NCBI GenBank assembly: GCA_005223045.1
Contig: NJBM01000001.1
Span: 186,001-250,000, forward strand
Length of the DNA: 64,000 nucleotides
Direction: 5' to 3'
Origin: Planctomycetes bacterium B3_Pla
Lineage (GTDB): Bacteria > Planctomycetota > Phycisphaerae > Sedimentisphaerales > Anaerobacaceae
Below, piece after piece: positions 17,182-25,397 of this stretch; the first letter of the stretch is position 1; each line of letters begins with the position of its first letter. The notes below the pieces were generated by a model that was given only the letters and a program-made list of their open reading frames with translations, ran no database searches and was not told the DNA's origin. Both the position numbers and the translations under genes were made by a program.

Positions 17182-18188
17182 TGGTGGCGGAAAATGTTGA
17201 CCGGCGCAGCTTTTTGAAGAAATCCGTTGCCGTCTCGACCGGCGCGGCGCTGGGTCTGAGCCTGGAAGAAAAGATCCTGCTGGGCCGGACAGTGGCAAAG
17301 GCCGGTGCCGGCGAGCGACACAACTCCGGCAGTGATTTGCCCACGGGAACAATCGGCAAGGTCGAGATCAGCAGGCTCATCTGCGGCGGCAACCTCATAA
17401 ACGGATTCGCCCACGCCAGAGATTTGATTTACGTCTCTTCTCTGCTGCGGCACTACTTCACCGATGAAAAGATCATGGAAACCTGGCAGGCGTGCGAGGA
17501 GAACGGGATAAACACGATGGTATCGACCGTCCACAGCCCATACGCCAACGGCAAGGACCCGACCATCAGGGTCATCAATAAATACTGGAACGAAAGGGGC
17601 GGCGAGATTCAGTGGATCGCGCAATGCTTCCCGCAGCCGCACGACCTGACAAGCAGGATAAAAATCGCAGTCGATAACGGCGCCGTCGGCGCTTTCATAC
17701 AGGGCCAAATGGGTGACCTGTGGGTAAGACACAACCGGATCGACCTGCTCGCGGAAGCGGTCTCGTTCATCAAACAGAACGGGCTGATCGCAGGCGTCGC
17801 CTGTCACGACCTGGCGGTCCCCATAGCACTTGAAAAAGCGGGCATCGACGTTGACTTTTATATGAAGACTCTGCACCACGGCAAGTATTTCTCGGCCACT
17901 CCGAAAGAGAAAAGACCGGAATCAGGCCTGCCGGGCCACGACAATATGTGGTGCGTCGCGCCCGAGAAAACCGTCGAGGCCATGGGCAAGATCGAAAAGC
18001 CCTGGATCGCGTACAAGGTCTTAGCCGCCGGGGCCATCCATCCCCGGGACGGCTTCAAGTATGCCTTCGAGAGCGGCGCCGACTTCGCCTGCGTCGGGAT
18101 GCTCGATTTCCAGGTCATAGAAGACGTCCTGATCGCCAGGAACATCCTCGCCAGGAACCTGAACCGGCAGCGCCCCTGGCGAGCATAA
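17181..18188 (+). CDS. Tat-exported TIM-barrel protein, distantly aldo/keto-reductase-like
   Basis: 335 residues from GTG 17181, chosen because GGAGGGGGAAG precedes it and the Tat motif DRRSFLKKSVAVS then sits at residue 6; the longer frame upstream reads through the small lipoprotein gene. After the signal, GKVEISRLICGGNLINGF resembles the first strand of aldo/keto reductases. Later segments (ENGINTMVSTVH, VGAFIQGQMGD, IAGVACHDLAVPIALE, FACVGMLDFQVIED) fit a TIM barrel. The family recurs in planctomycete genomes without an assigned reaction. Function is unknown; a periplasmic sugar-related role is a guess. Confidence 0.75.
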   Translation: MVAENVDRRSFLKKSVAVSTGAALGLSLEEKILLGRTVAKAGAGERHNSGSDLPTGTIGKVEISRLICGGNLINGFAHARDLIYVSSLLRHYFTDEKIMETWQACEENGINTMVSTVHSPYANGKDPTIRVINKYWNERGGEIQWIAQCFPQPHDLTSRIKIAVDNGAVGAFIQGQMGDLWVRHNRIDLLAEAVSFIKQNGLIAGVACHDLAVPIALEKAGIDVDFYMKTLHHGKYFSATPKEKRPESGLPGHDNMWCVAPEKTVEAMGKIEKPWIAYKVLAAGAIHPRDGFKYAFESGADFACVGMLDFQVIEDVLIARNILARNLNRQRPWRA

Positions 18189-18811
18189 AGCCACCTATAG
18201 CTTCCCCATCCGCCATACGACATACGAGAGACGAGATTGGCTTTGCTTTCCTTGACTTGCCACGTCCAACGTACTGCCCTAAGTCTTTGTTACCAAAAAG
18301 GTTATGTCCATTTTAGCCTTTGGAGAATTGGCTTTGTTTTTTAAAATTCCTTTTCGCAATACGCATCACGCAGTCCTGGGGACTCCTTACGGAGAACGCA
18401 ATACGAATAGATTGGCTTTGTTTTTCAAAATTAACCACGAATTAACACGAATGAACACCAATAGTCTCCAGAAGATTGAGTTTGTTTTGCATAATCGCGC
18501 TTTGTCATTCCTGCGAAAGCAGGAATCCAGTGTTTTAGGTTCAGTCCAAAGGACTCCACCGTAAGGCGTGCCTTTCGGTACTAACGGAGTGCTTAGAGCT
18601 TCCGGCCAGAGGCCGGCGATTGGCTTTGTTTTTTCAAATAGCTTGTAGCCACAAAGCCTGGTTCCCTGTTGACCTGATAATCCACCCCCTGTTATCCCGG
18701 TTCCCCGATTGCCTGTCTTCTCCCTTTTTCCTTTTTCCTTTTTACTTTTTACGATCCGCGTGCAGTGACATGTTAGCACATGTTACGAATCAATATTTGC
18801 CGTTCTCAATT
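18189..18811. repeat. Repeat-rich intergenic region with GATTGGCTTTG copies
   Basis: 623 bases between convergent genes, with no supportable coding sequence. Copies of a GATTGGCTTTGTTTTT-like unit start near 18235, 18325, 18410 and 18618, with a diverged one near 18474. Several are followed by a CAAAAT-type tail. A TGTCATTCC repeat arm lies at 18503-18530 and a CCGTAAGGCGTGCCTTTCGG unit at 18559-18578. The region reads as a graveyard of short mobile or recombinational repeats at the left border of the accessory cassette. Confidence 0.6.
18503..18530. repeat. Solo arm of the TGTCATTCC palindromic repeat
   Basis: TGTCATTCCTGCGAAAGC followed by AGGAATCCAG is one arm of the two-armed element seen complete at 43276-43346. 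It forms its own hairpin (ATTCCTGC-GAAA-GCAGGAAT). The matching second arm is absent here. Confidence 0.65.
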
Positions 18812-19714
18812 TCACGTCATGAATTTATCATATGCTGTATCGAACTCCTTTGTTTTTCCGAAAGCTACTGTGGGGCGCAGTTTAACGCCGTTCGTACAGG
18901 CTGCATCAAACAAAGCAGTATATGCCTTAATCTTAGCGGAATCAGCCCAGAAACACACTCTTGCCCTGTCGTTGACAATCTCGAATGCTTCGCATATCAG
19001 AACGCGGCCATGGATGGCAAAACTCTTTGTCTTGATCTTGTCTACTTGCTTGCTTAACTGACCCATTACAGCATTCTCAAGTTCTGACGTGTCTATCCAG
19101 TACATCTCCCATCCAGCAGCATCATGAAACTTGGATAACTTTTCAAACTCTGGCAAGCCAACCGCGTTCTGGTCGATAACGAACAGTCGTTTGAGGTGTG
19201 TTATCCTCTTCGACTTGTGTAAGTCCCAGATTGAGCGCAGGAATACCTTGCCAGTAGCCGAGAAAAAGTACTCCATTGTTTCCTGTGGACAGCACGCCTT
19301 AAATGCACTCTTTCTTCTGTATGCCCAGTCATAGGCCGCCACCATGTCAAGTCTCTCATGTGACGAAGAGTAGCATAGTCTTGTAACCTCTTCAACCTTT
19401 GTTGTTAGATCCTCGATCCGAGGATTGAGCCAGTCCAAAAATACATGTCTGGGGCCGACACTGACTTCTGCGGCTCTGTAGGTTTCCTCAAGCTTCATAA
19501 GCGCTGTGGCAGGACGTGTTGTTGCTGCCAACGTCGCGAACTGGTGTAATTCGATTCGTAGCACAACGACGCTGCCAGTCAAATAAACGAGTACGCCAAC
19601 CAGAATAGCTGTCGAACCTCCAGAGTCACAGAAGTACATAATCACCGATGTGGCAAGGCCGACGACGACAAGGATTCCTTCAACGACGACTTGAAATAAT
19701 CGCGGGTTCTTCAT
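18812..19714 (-). CDS. Two-TM membrane protein with unknown soluble domain, cassette gene 4
   Basis: 300 residues. Two hydrophobic helices near 8-28 and 35-52 form an N-terminal hairpin, followed by a ~245-residue cytoplasmic-looking domain. That domain has a helical start (LMKLEETYRAAEVSV), a segment with KRLFVIDQNAVGLPEF, and an end IHGRVLICEAFEIVNDRARVCFWAD then YTALFDAACTNG. The end vaguely resembles PLD-fold domains without HKD catalytic motifs; I would not assign it. The start overlaps the methyltransferase stop by 4 bases (ATGA), so it belongs to the four-gene cassette. Membrane localisation makes it a candidate sensor, anchor or effector. Confidence 0.65.
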   Translation of the reverse strand: MKNPRLFQVVVEGILVVVGLATSVIMYFCDSGGSTAILVGVLVYLTGSVVVLRIELHQFATLAATTRPATALMKLEETYRAAEVSVGPRHVFLDWLNPRIEDLTTKVEEVTRLCYSSSHERLDMVAAYDWAYRRKSAFKACCPQETMEYFFSATGKVFLRSIWDLHKSKRITHLKRLFVIDQNAVGLPEFEKLSKFHDAAGWEMYWIDTSELENAVMGQLSKQVDKIKTKSFAIHGRVLICEAFEIVNDRARVCFWADSAKIKAYTALFDAACTNGVKLRPTVAFGKTKEFDTAYDKFMT

Positions 19715-20604
19715 CCTGCACTGCTCCTTCTCTTACATGCACATACAAGTCTTTGGTAGGTACGGGGCAAAGCGTCGATTGGGGACACCGACACCTCCTG
19801 GAATACCTGCTTAACGTCATTACACATGTCTGCCACCTTTGGGAACGTTTTCATCGGCGGTAAAAAATCTGTAGAAGATACATCAAGATGTAAAAAGCGT
19901 TCGATCATTTCCGCAACCACACTCTCGCCACTGGGCAATCTACTAGGCTTCAGTTTTGCCAATGTCCATGAACCGAGTCGCTGAAGCCGCGGATACGACA
20001 CTGCTTCTTCACCATACCGGGCCGCAATAATTGTATTCGTTAGTAGAATCGACGATAAGGCTGTTCTCTTGGGCAAACGCCGATAGGAATCAAGCCACAC
20101 CTTCCGACACTCGAGTTGAGTTCCTTTAACAAACTGTCGAGAGACAAAAAATGCTTCAGGCCCTTTCAACACGGCGGCGACGCTTGACCAGAAACGAGGA
20201 TACTCATTTGGGGAAATGAATAGAAGACCGCAGTCCATCACCACAGCGTCAAATACATCCGGCTTGGCCTCGCACCAACTCAGCCATTCCGCTTCAACTG
20301 AGTGAATCCTTTGCCTCCACGATTTTCCGGCATAGCTTCGCATCATACTCAGCGACAGGGGGTCACAGTCGACAACAGTAATCCTCTTGCGCCCTTTTTC
20401 AAGCAATGCCAATGCATACTCTGGCGTTGCACCAAGCAGAAGCACGTTGTTTGCCTCCCGAGTAATATCTACGACCTGGGCGACTGTTTTTGCGGGTGGA
20501 CGGATCGGAGCTGTGAGTGCAGACCAATATCTCTGTCTAAAGGAAAGGTCCATGGGGACTATGTGACGTCCGTCTTTGTTAAGTTTCGTTGACATGGTAC
20601 TCAT
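19711..20604 (-). CDS. Class I SAM-dependent methyltransferase-like protein, cassette gene 3
   Basis: 297 residues. SAM-binding motif I is NVLLLGATPEYALALLEKG near 52-70, motif II ITVVDCDPLSLSMM near 74-87, and a post-II acidic strand FDAVVMDCGLLF near 118-129. This is the Rossmann-type methyltransferase fold; the closest style is spermidine-synthase-like or small-molecule methyltransferases. The C-terminal half is unusual and unassigned. The start overlaps the upstream HAD-nucleotidyltransferase gene by 26 bases (ATG at 20595 is an alternative). The substrate is unknown, but linkage to radical SAM and nucleotidyltransferase genes suggests modification of a small molecule or nucleotide. Confidence 0.75.
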   Translation of the reverse strand: MSTMSTKLNKDGRHIVPMDLSFRQRYWSALTAPIRPPAKTVAQVVDITREANNVLLLGATPEYALALLEKGRKRITVVDCDPLSLSMMRSYAGKSWRQRIHSVEAEWLSWCEAKPDVFDAVVMDCGLLFISPNEYPRFWSSVAAVLKGPEAFFVSRQFVKGTQLECRKVWLDSYRRLPKRTALSSILLTNTIIAARYGEEAVSYPRLQRLGSWTLAKLKPSRLPSGESVVAEMIERFLHLDVSSTDFLPPMKTFPKVADMCNDVKQVFQEVSVSPIDALPRTYQRLVCACKRRSSAG

Positions 20605-21844
20605 TTAAATATCGGACTAGCATGTCGATGTCACCCTCCTTACCCTTGTGCCGTAGTGCAGACTGATAATAAGGTACATATTCTTTACGATGCATTCCAA
20701 AAACCTCATTGCGACAAGACTGTGTCGGCGTCAGGCGATGGTCTTTCATAAGCAAAAAGAGGCGCACTATCTGCAAAGGTGGCAGATAGAGTATCGGCGC
20801 CACGCAAGATACCCTCCTGCGTTGTATTGCTTCACAGAAGCCTTCGGTTGCCACCAACTGTTGCCGACGCATGTCGAACGCTACAGAAGTGACGTCAAAG
20901 ATTGTGTTTGTAAGAAACGAGTATATTGTTGGTGACAGGTCAAAGAGTCGGATTTGAAATGCGTTTTCCAGGCACCAGGACTCAATACGTTGGTAAGAAC
21001 ACATCACATCAACTGCATCGAACGCGGTAGCCCTGAGTTTGACTTTCCTAGCCAAGGCATCGGTAAGAGACGTCAGAGAACTGTAGCCATCGAAAACACT
21101 ACTCACAACAACGTCCACATCATTTGGGCGATATCGGTCCCCATGCATTACCGCAAGAAACGCATCGCGGAGGCAGCCACCGATGATGTATGCGCGAGAC
21201 TGCTTCGGCAATAGCGAGCAAAATGTACGTTTTGCCGACGCATACCAGTCAGCGGTTCGTAGTACTGCCATTGCCCTCTCAGCTATCGGTGCATCCAAGA
21301 CGGTGACCTCTCGTAAAATCCGTTCAGACTTGTCATGGACGATTCCCAATGATTGGCATAGCTCTTCACGACACGTTGCAATTGCAGTGCTATTGCTTTC
21401 TGGTATACAAGGCAACAGGTTGCCGCTGGGATTGTAGAGAATTCCGCTTATTCCAGCTCTCATGGCGGCTTCCATGTCAGCCGGACTGTCCCCGATGTAG
21501 AAACACGTGTTGTTTGCAGACACTCCAAGGCTCTCAAGTGCACGAAAAATCGGTTCGGGAACAGGCTTGTGAAACTGCACATCCTCATCGGCAATAAGGG
21601 AATCGTACGGAATGTGATGATACTTTAAAAGCTTAGTCGCGTATTCCTGGGGTGACGAAGTAACCACGCCGCAGGGAATGGCCATGTCGCGAAGAAGTCG
21701 CAAGACTTCAATAACGTCTTGAATGACATAGGTCTCAGTCATTCTTGAAATGACTTCTTGCCAGCGATGCGCGTCACGAAGTGGCTCTAATGCGGCGGAA
21801 TCAATAAGAGTCTGGTCAAGGTCAAATAGGGCGCATGTAATCAT
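20579..21844 (-). CDS. HAD hydrolase-nucleotidyltransferase fusion, cassette gene 2
   Basis: 421 residues with two enzyme domains. Residues ~1-170 are a HAD phosphatase of the beta-phosphoglucomutase/pyrophosphatase type: DLDQT at 8-12 (nucleophile D8), TSS at 62-64, HKP at 92-94 and GDSPADME at 118-125. Residues ~205-370 are a class II poly(A)-polymerase/CCA-type nucleotidyltransferase head: IIGGCLRD at 220-227, metal ligands in NDVDVVV at 241-247, and a later FDVTSVAFDMRRQQL strand pair. The RNA-binding domains of true CCA enzymes are missing. It starts 6 bases after the radical SAM gene. The pairing suggests transfer of a nucleotide and removal of a phosphate on one substrate, which is inference. 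Confidence 0.8.
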   Translation of the reverse strand: MITCALFDLDQTLIDSAALEPLRDAHRWQEVISRMTETYVIQDVIEVLRLLRDMAIPCGVVTSSPQEYATKLLKYHHIPYDSLIADEDVQFHKPVPEPIFRALESLGVSANNTCFYIGDSPADMEAAMRAGISGILYNPSGNLLPCIPESNSTAIATCREELCQSLGIVHDKSERILREVTVLDAPIAERAMAVLRTADWYASAKRTFCSLLPKQSRAYIIGGCLRDAFLAVMHGDRYRPNDVDVVVSSVFDGYSSLTSLTDALARKVKLRATAFDAVDVMCSYQRIESWCLENAFQIRLFDLSPTIYSFLTNTIFDVTSVAFDMRRQQLVATEGFCEAIQRRRVSCVAPILYLPPLQIVRLFLLMKDHRLTPTQSCRNEVFGMHRKEYVPYYQSALRHKGKEGDIDMLVRYLNEYHVNET

Positions 21845-21850
21845 CGATAT

Positions 21851-22738
21851 CTAGTTCTTCACTCTCTCGCTCTTCGAGCGATCATCTATTAGGAACGCGA
21901 GACTCTTCGGCAGTGCAAACACATTTGGCGAAGCTTTGACGATAAGAGCCGCAATCGTCGTATCACCGGATAGTAGATTGCCGATGACGTGGTATGATTC
22001 ATGTCGCGGAATGAGGACGCGGGCTTCTGGATCAATAAGAACATACTCACCAGTATCGGCACTTCCAAGACTAGCAATCCGACACGCAGTCACAGGGAGG
22101 CACCGAATCTGCTCCACAAACAATGAGAACATTCGACATGACACTGGTGACAGTTTAGTGACCCGCTGTGACGAGAACTCGCCACGAGGTGAGAACTGGA
22201 ACAGTTTCCACACAATTCCTGGTGCATCAATCATGCGGAGCACTCCATGTAACTCATCAATGTTTTCTTCAGCTACCATCGTATTAACTTTGAGTACAAA
22301 TGGAAAGGAGCCTCGGCGGTACTCTCGGATCAATTCTTGAATGTGTGTAAAATGCCCCTCGCCCCGGATTTTATCGTTTGTAGCTTCTGAAGCTCCGTCT
22401 AGCGGGATTGACAGTACTGCAAGTCGCTGTAGAGCTGGGTTCTCTAAACTGTCTAGCATCGTGCCATTCGTGGAGAGCAACGGGCGAATACCCACATGCT
22501 CCGTCACAGATATGAGACGACGCCAATGTGGATGCAAAGTTGGCTCTCCGCCTGTAATGTTCAAGTAGCGACAACTAGCATCAGCCAATATGTCAAGACA
22601 CTTCCGAAACTTGTCGAACTGGACGTCAACCTGTCCGTGCCCGATTCTAAAACACCCTGGACACGAAAGATTACAGCGTGTAGTCACGCTAAAGACTACG
22701 TAGGGTATCGCAGATGTAAGGCCATGATTATCGTACAT
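21851..22738 (-). CDS. Radical SAM protein, cassette gene 1
   Basis: 295 residues from ATG 22738; a TTG at 22774 is an in-frame alternative, and neither has an ideal ribosome site. The cluster motif CxxxCxxC is present (C22, C26, C29 in TRCNLSCPGC), followed by GGEP at 63-66 and LSTNG near 86-90, so the 4Fe-4S/SAM radical core looks complete. The C-terminal part has LKVNTMVAEENIDEL, VWKLFQFSPRGEF and YVLIDPEARVLIP, which loosely recall viperin-like members, but the GCF context and length do not settle that. There is no SPASM cysteine cluster. It is first in the four-gene cassette. Confidence 0.82.
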   Translation of the reverse strand: MYDNHGLTSAIPYVVFSVTTRCNLSCPGCFRIGHGQVDVQFDKFRKCLDILADASCRYLNITGGEPTLHPHWRRLISVTEHVGIRPLLSTNGTMLDSLENPALQRLAVLSIPLDGASEATNDKIRGEGHFTHIQELIREYRRGSFPFVLKVNTMVAEENIDELHGVLRMIDAPGIVWKLFQFSPRGEFSSQRVTKLSPVSCRMFSLFVEQIRCLPVTACRIASLGSADTGEYVLIDPEARVLIPRHESYHVIGNLLSGDTTIAALIVKASPNVFALPKSLAFLIDDRSKSERVKN

Positions 22739-23170
22739 TCCTTCCGATTCTCCAAACGAGTATCTTGCGAGCAACGATCACGGCTGCACCATGATCGACG
22801 GGTACCCCTTTCGCACGCTGGGCTAGCTGCTACGAATGGCAAACACCGATTGTAACAAGAAAAGATTCGCAAAGTAGCAGCATCAACGCTCACGCTTTTT
22901 TGCCAACAATGTTCATATAGTTTCCGCATAAGACCCTATGTCGGTCTGAGTGTCAGTATAACACCCCTTTGCCTGGAGTCCATAAGTAATCCTTTGGACA
23001 CGACTTAGGTCAATCCTCCCCTCTTATTCCGGCGTCTTATATGGTTTCCGCATAACATCCCGAACTTCTCGTCATTTCGAGGAACTCCATGCCGCTGCCG
23101 TGCCCTTTCAAGATACAAAGAGACTTTGATCTGTCAAGAGATAAAATAGCGGCCTGATAGGCGCTACTCA

Positions 23171-23223
23171 CTGGATTCCTGTTCCTTCGACCTTGCTCAG
23201 GACAAGGTTTCACAGGAATGACA
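23171..23223. repeat. TGTCATTCC-family repeat interrupted by a second repeat
   Basis: CTGGATTCCTGT (23171-23182) and TTTCACAGGAATGACA (23208-23223) are the two halves of one arm that is continuous at 43319-43346. Between them sits a 25-base CTTGCTCAGGACAAGG-containing segment. A related TTCGAC...CTGAGC unit occurs at ~23682. This is an insertion of one short repeat into another. Confidence 0.6.
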
Positions 23224-23480
23224 GCGGGGGGATTCCTGCGGCGCAGAAAGACGCCCCCCCTGTAATTGGATCGACATGCACGATTTGATCGAAAATCTAC
23301 GAAACTGTAGGCCCGCTTTTTGCGGTAAGTCGTTGTGTAAAGGGGAATAGAAGTTTTTTTCAACTTTTTTGTTTTTGCTTTTACCCCCCTGCGTGTTTGA
23401 TGCGAAACGCTGCGCGACTCAAGACCCAATCCCAATCGCAGTCGAAGGATCAAAACTCGGCACTAAGAACGTATATGAGA

Positions 23481-23592
23481 GGTGGCACGGGCATCCTGCC
23501 CGTGTGTCTCACGGGCGTCCCGCCCATGGAGAAAAGCCAATTTGCAGGGCCAGGACGGCCATGCAACACATGGGCAAGATGCCCACGCCACA
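23481..23592. repeat. Inverted-repeat element GTGGCACGGGCATCC
   Basis: The left arm GGTGGCACGGGCATCCTGCC (23481-23500, continuing CGTGT) mirrors the right arm ending GCAAGATGCCCACGCCAC (23575-23592). Total span is 112 bases with ~25-base arms and a few mismatches. It contains no gene and looks like a non-autonomous palindromic element. Confidence 0.65.
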
Positions 23593-23915
23593 ACAAAGAA
23601 GCTTCTCACACACGTTCTAAGAACCATCATCGGTGTATTCGGCGCTCGAGACGACCGAGAAGAATCGTCCGGGGCCTCGTTCGACAGAGTTTACCCTGAG
23701 CGTAGCCGAATGGGCACAGGGCTTCGCCTGGCACTTCTATCACGGCGGATAATAATTGCAGCAAGTGTTTGACGACCGGTCTGCGGGTAGGTAAAATGCG
23801 GGTTTGTTCGGAAATGGGCGTTGTTTATTTTAATAGATTTCTCCGCTCGCTTTGCTCGGTTGAAATGACGGGGTAGCTGCGGGATATCTGAGATTTGATA
23901 CGAGGCAGGAAGCCG

Positions 23916-25346
23916 ATGGCAGGTACAGAAAGGGGTCAGACAGCTAAACCGGCGGCGTCAGTGAATGCCAGGCCGGATGCTTCCGGCAGCTTGACGTCGG
24001 TGCGCAGTATGCCGGAATCGTTAGCGGCCGAGGCGGCGGTCTTAGGCTCGATGCTGATCGACCCGGAATGTATAGGCGACGTCGTCGAGCTGGTAGAGCG
24101 GGATGCCTTCTACCGAATCGAGCATCGGCATATATTCGAGGCGCTGATTTCGCTGTATGAGAAGAACAAGGGTGTCGGGATAGATGCCGTACTGCTTCGC
24201 GACGAGCTTGTGACGCGCAACTGCCTCGAAGAGGTGGGCGGCGTCGAGTATATCGGAAAGATTCTGGATTCTGTGCCGTCGTCGGCAAACGTCGCCTACT
24301 ATGCCAGCGTTGTCAAAGACAAGATGCTGCTGCGCGAGCTTATCGCCACCGCCGGGGCGATCCTCGACAAAGCGTACGACCAGACGGGAGAGCCCGCCGA
24401 GGTGCTCGACGACGCCGAGGGTAAGATGTTCGCTATCACCGACAGGAACGTCACCGGCAGTGCCGCGGCGTTGAAGGATCTGGTTGTTCGCTCTTTTGAG
24501 CTTATAGAGAACCGCCAGGGCAGCCACGTCACGGGGCTGGACACGGGCTTTTATGAGCTTAACGATATGACCTGCGGCCTGCAAGACGGCGAGATGATAA
24601 TCGTTGCCGGCCGTCCGAGCATGGGAAAGACCAGCCTGGCGTTGAACATTGCAGAGCACCTCGGGCTGGTTGAGAAGACCCCGCTTGCGATATTCTCGTT
24701 AGAGATGGGCAGGCAGCAGTTGGCTGAGAGGTTCTTGTGCAGCATCAGCGGGATCGACAGCCAGAAGGTCAGAAGAGGCCTTCTGAGCGACGAGCATTAC
24801 AAGAAACTGGCCGATGCCTGTGCGGAGCTGTCCGAAGCGCCGATTTATATCGACGATACCTCGACGCTAACGCCGCTTGAGCTGCGCGCCAGGGCAAGAC
24901 GGCTAAAGAGCAAACATAATATACAGTGTGTCATCGTCGATTACCTGCAGTTGATGCACCTCGGTTCCGGGCGGATCGAATCGCGCCAGCAGGAGATTAC
25001 TACGATTTCACGGTATCTCAAGGCCCTGGCCAGGGAATTGAGCATTCCGGTGGTGGTTATGAGCCAGTTGAATCGTTCTCCCGAGGGCCGGGAGGGACAC
25101 AGGCCGAGGATGAGCGACCTGCGAGAGAGCGGCAGTATCGAGCAGGACGCCGACGTCGTAATGCTCCTGCACCGCGAAGATTACTACCATCGCGGCGAGG
25201 ACGCTTACGAGCCGAACAATACGGCTGAACTGATAATAGCCAAGCAGCGAAACGGGCCGACCGGTTCCGTTAAACTGACGTTCATGGAGAAAACCACGCG
25301 ATTTGAGAATGCCGCCCACGTGGGAGAGCCGGCGGCGCCGTTCTAA
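23916..25346 (+). CDS. dnaB: Replicative DNA helicase DnaB
   Basis: 476 residues from ATG 23916 (AGGAAG just upstream); a longer TTG frame adds only seven residues. The N-terminal DnaB domain starts at SLAAEAAVLGSMLIDPE. The RecA-like helicase core has Walker A GRPSMGKTSLALN near 234, the H1a-following segment FSLEMGRQQLAER, Walker B CVIVDYLQLM near 346, and the late conserved run RPRMSDLRESGSIEQDADVV then LHREDYY. It unwinds DNA at the fork as a hexamer. No intein is present. It heads the run of outer-membrane genes but has a 51-base gap to bamA. Confidence 0.97.
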   Translation: MAGTERGQTAKPAASVNARPDASGSLTSVRSMPESLAAEAAVLGSMLIDPECIGDVVELVERDAFYRIEHRHIFEALISLYEKNKGVGIDAVLLRDELVTRNCLEEVGGVEYIGKILDSVPSSANVAYYASVVKDKMLLRELIATAGAILDKAYDQTGEPAEVLDDAEGKMFAITDRNVTGSAAALKDLVVRSFELIENRQGSHVTGLDTGFYELNDMTCGLQDGEMIIVAGRPSMGKTSLALNIAEHLGLVEKTPLAIFSLEMGRQQLAERFLCSISGIDSQKVRRGLLSDEHYKKLADACAELSEAPIYIDDTSTLTPLELRARARRLKSKHNIQCVIVDYLQLMHLGSGRIESRQQEITTISRYLKALARELSIPVVVMSQLNRSPEGREGHRPRMSDLRESGSIEQDADVVMLLHREDYYHRGEDAYEPNNTAELIIAKQRNGPTGSVKLTFMEKTTRFENAAHVGEPAAPF

Positions 25347-25397
25347 GTTTTGGTTCGTGGCCGGCCCGGTGTCGGTTCAATACGCAATGAGCGATAG

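Larger units (their letters stand above)
22775..23894. repeat. Non-coding repeat-rich region between cassette and dnaB
   Basis: About 1.1 kb without a supportable gene. It holds a near-identical direct repeat (ATAGTTTCCGCATAA at 22917-22931 and ATGGTTTCCGCATAA at 23041-23055), a TGTCATTCC-family copy interrupted by a second repeat (23171-23223), an inverted GTGGCACGGGC element (23481-23592), and a TTCGACAGAG...CTGAGCGTAGCCGAA unit near 23682-23712. Frames here that reach 80-140 codons are made of repeat sequence and have no protein-like composition. Confidence 0.6.

Noticed and set aside
18304..18564. 86-codon frame in the 18.2-18.8 kb repeat region
   Set aside because: It is built from the repeat units themselves; no homology pattern.
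18235..18640. CRISPR-like array
   Set aside because: Units are irregularly spaced and diverged, spacers vary from ~65 to ~145 bases, and no cas gene is present.
23037..23453. 138-codon minus frame, and overlapping plus frames, before dnaB
   Set aside because: Translation is repeat-derived, strongly basic and lacks a start signal.
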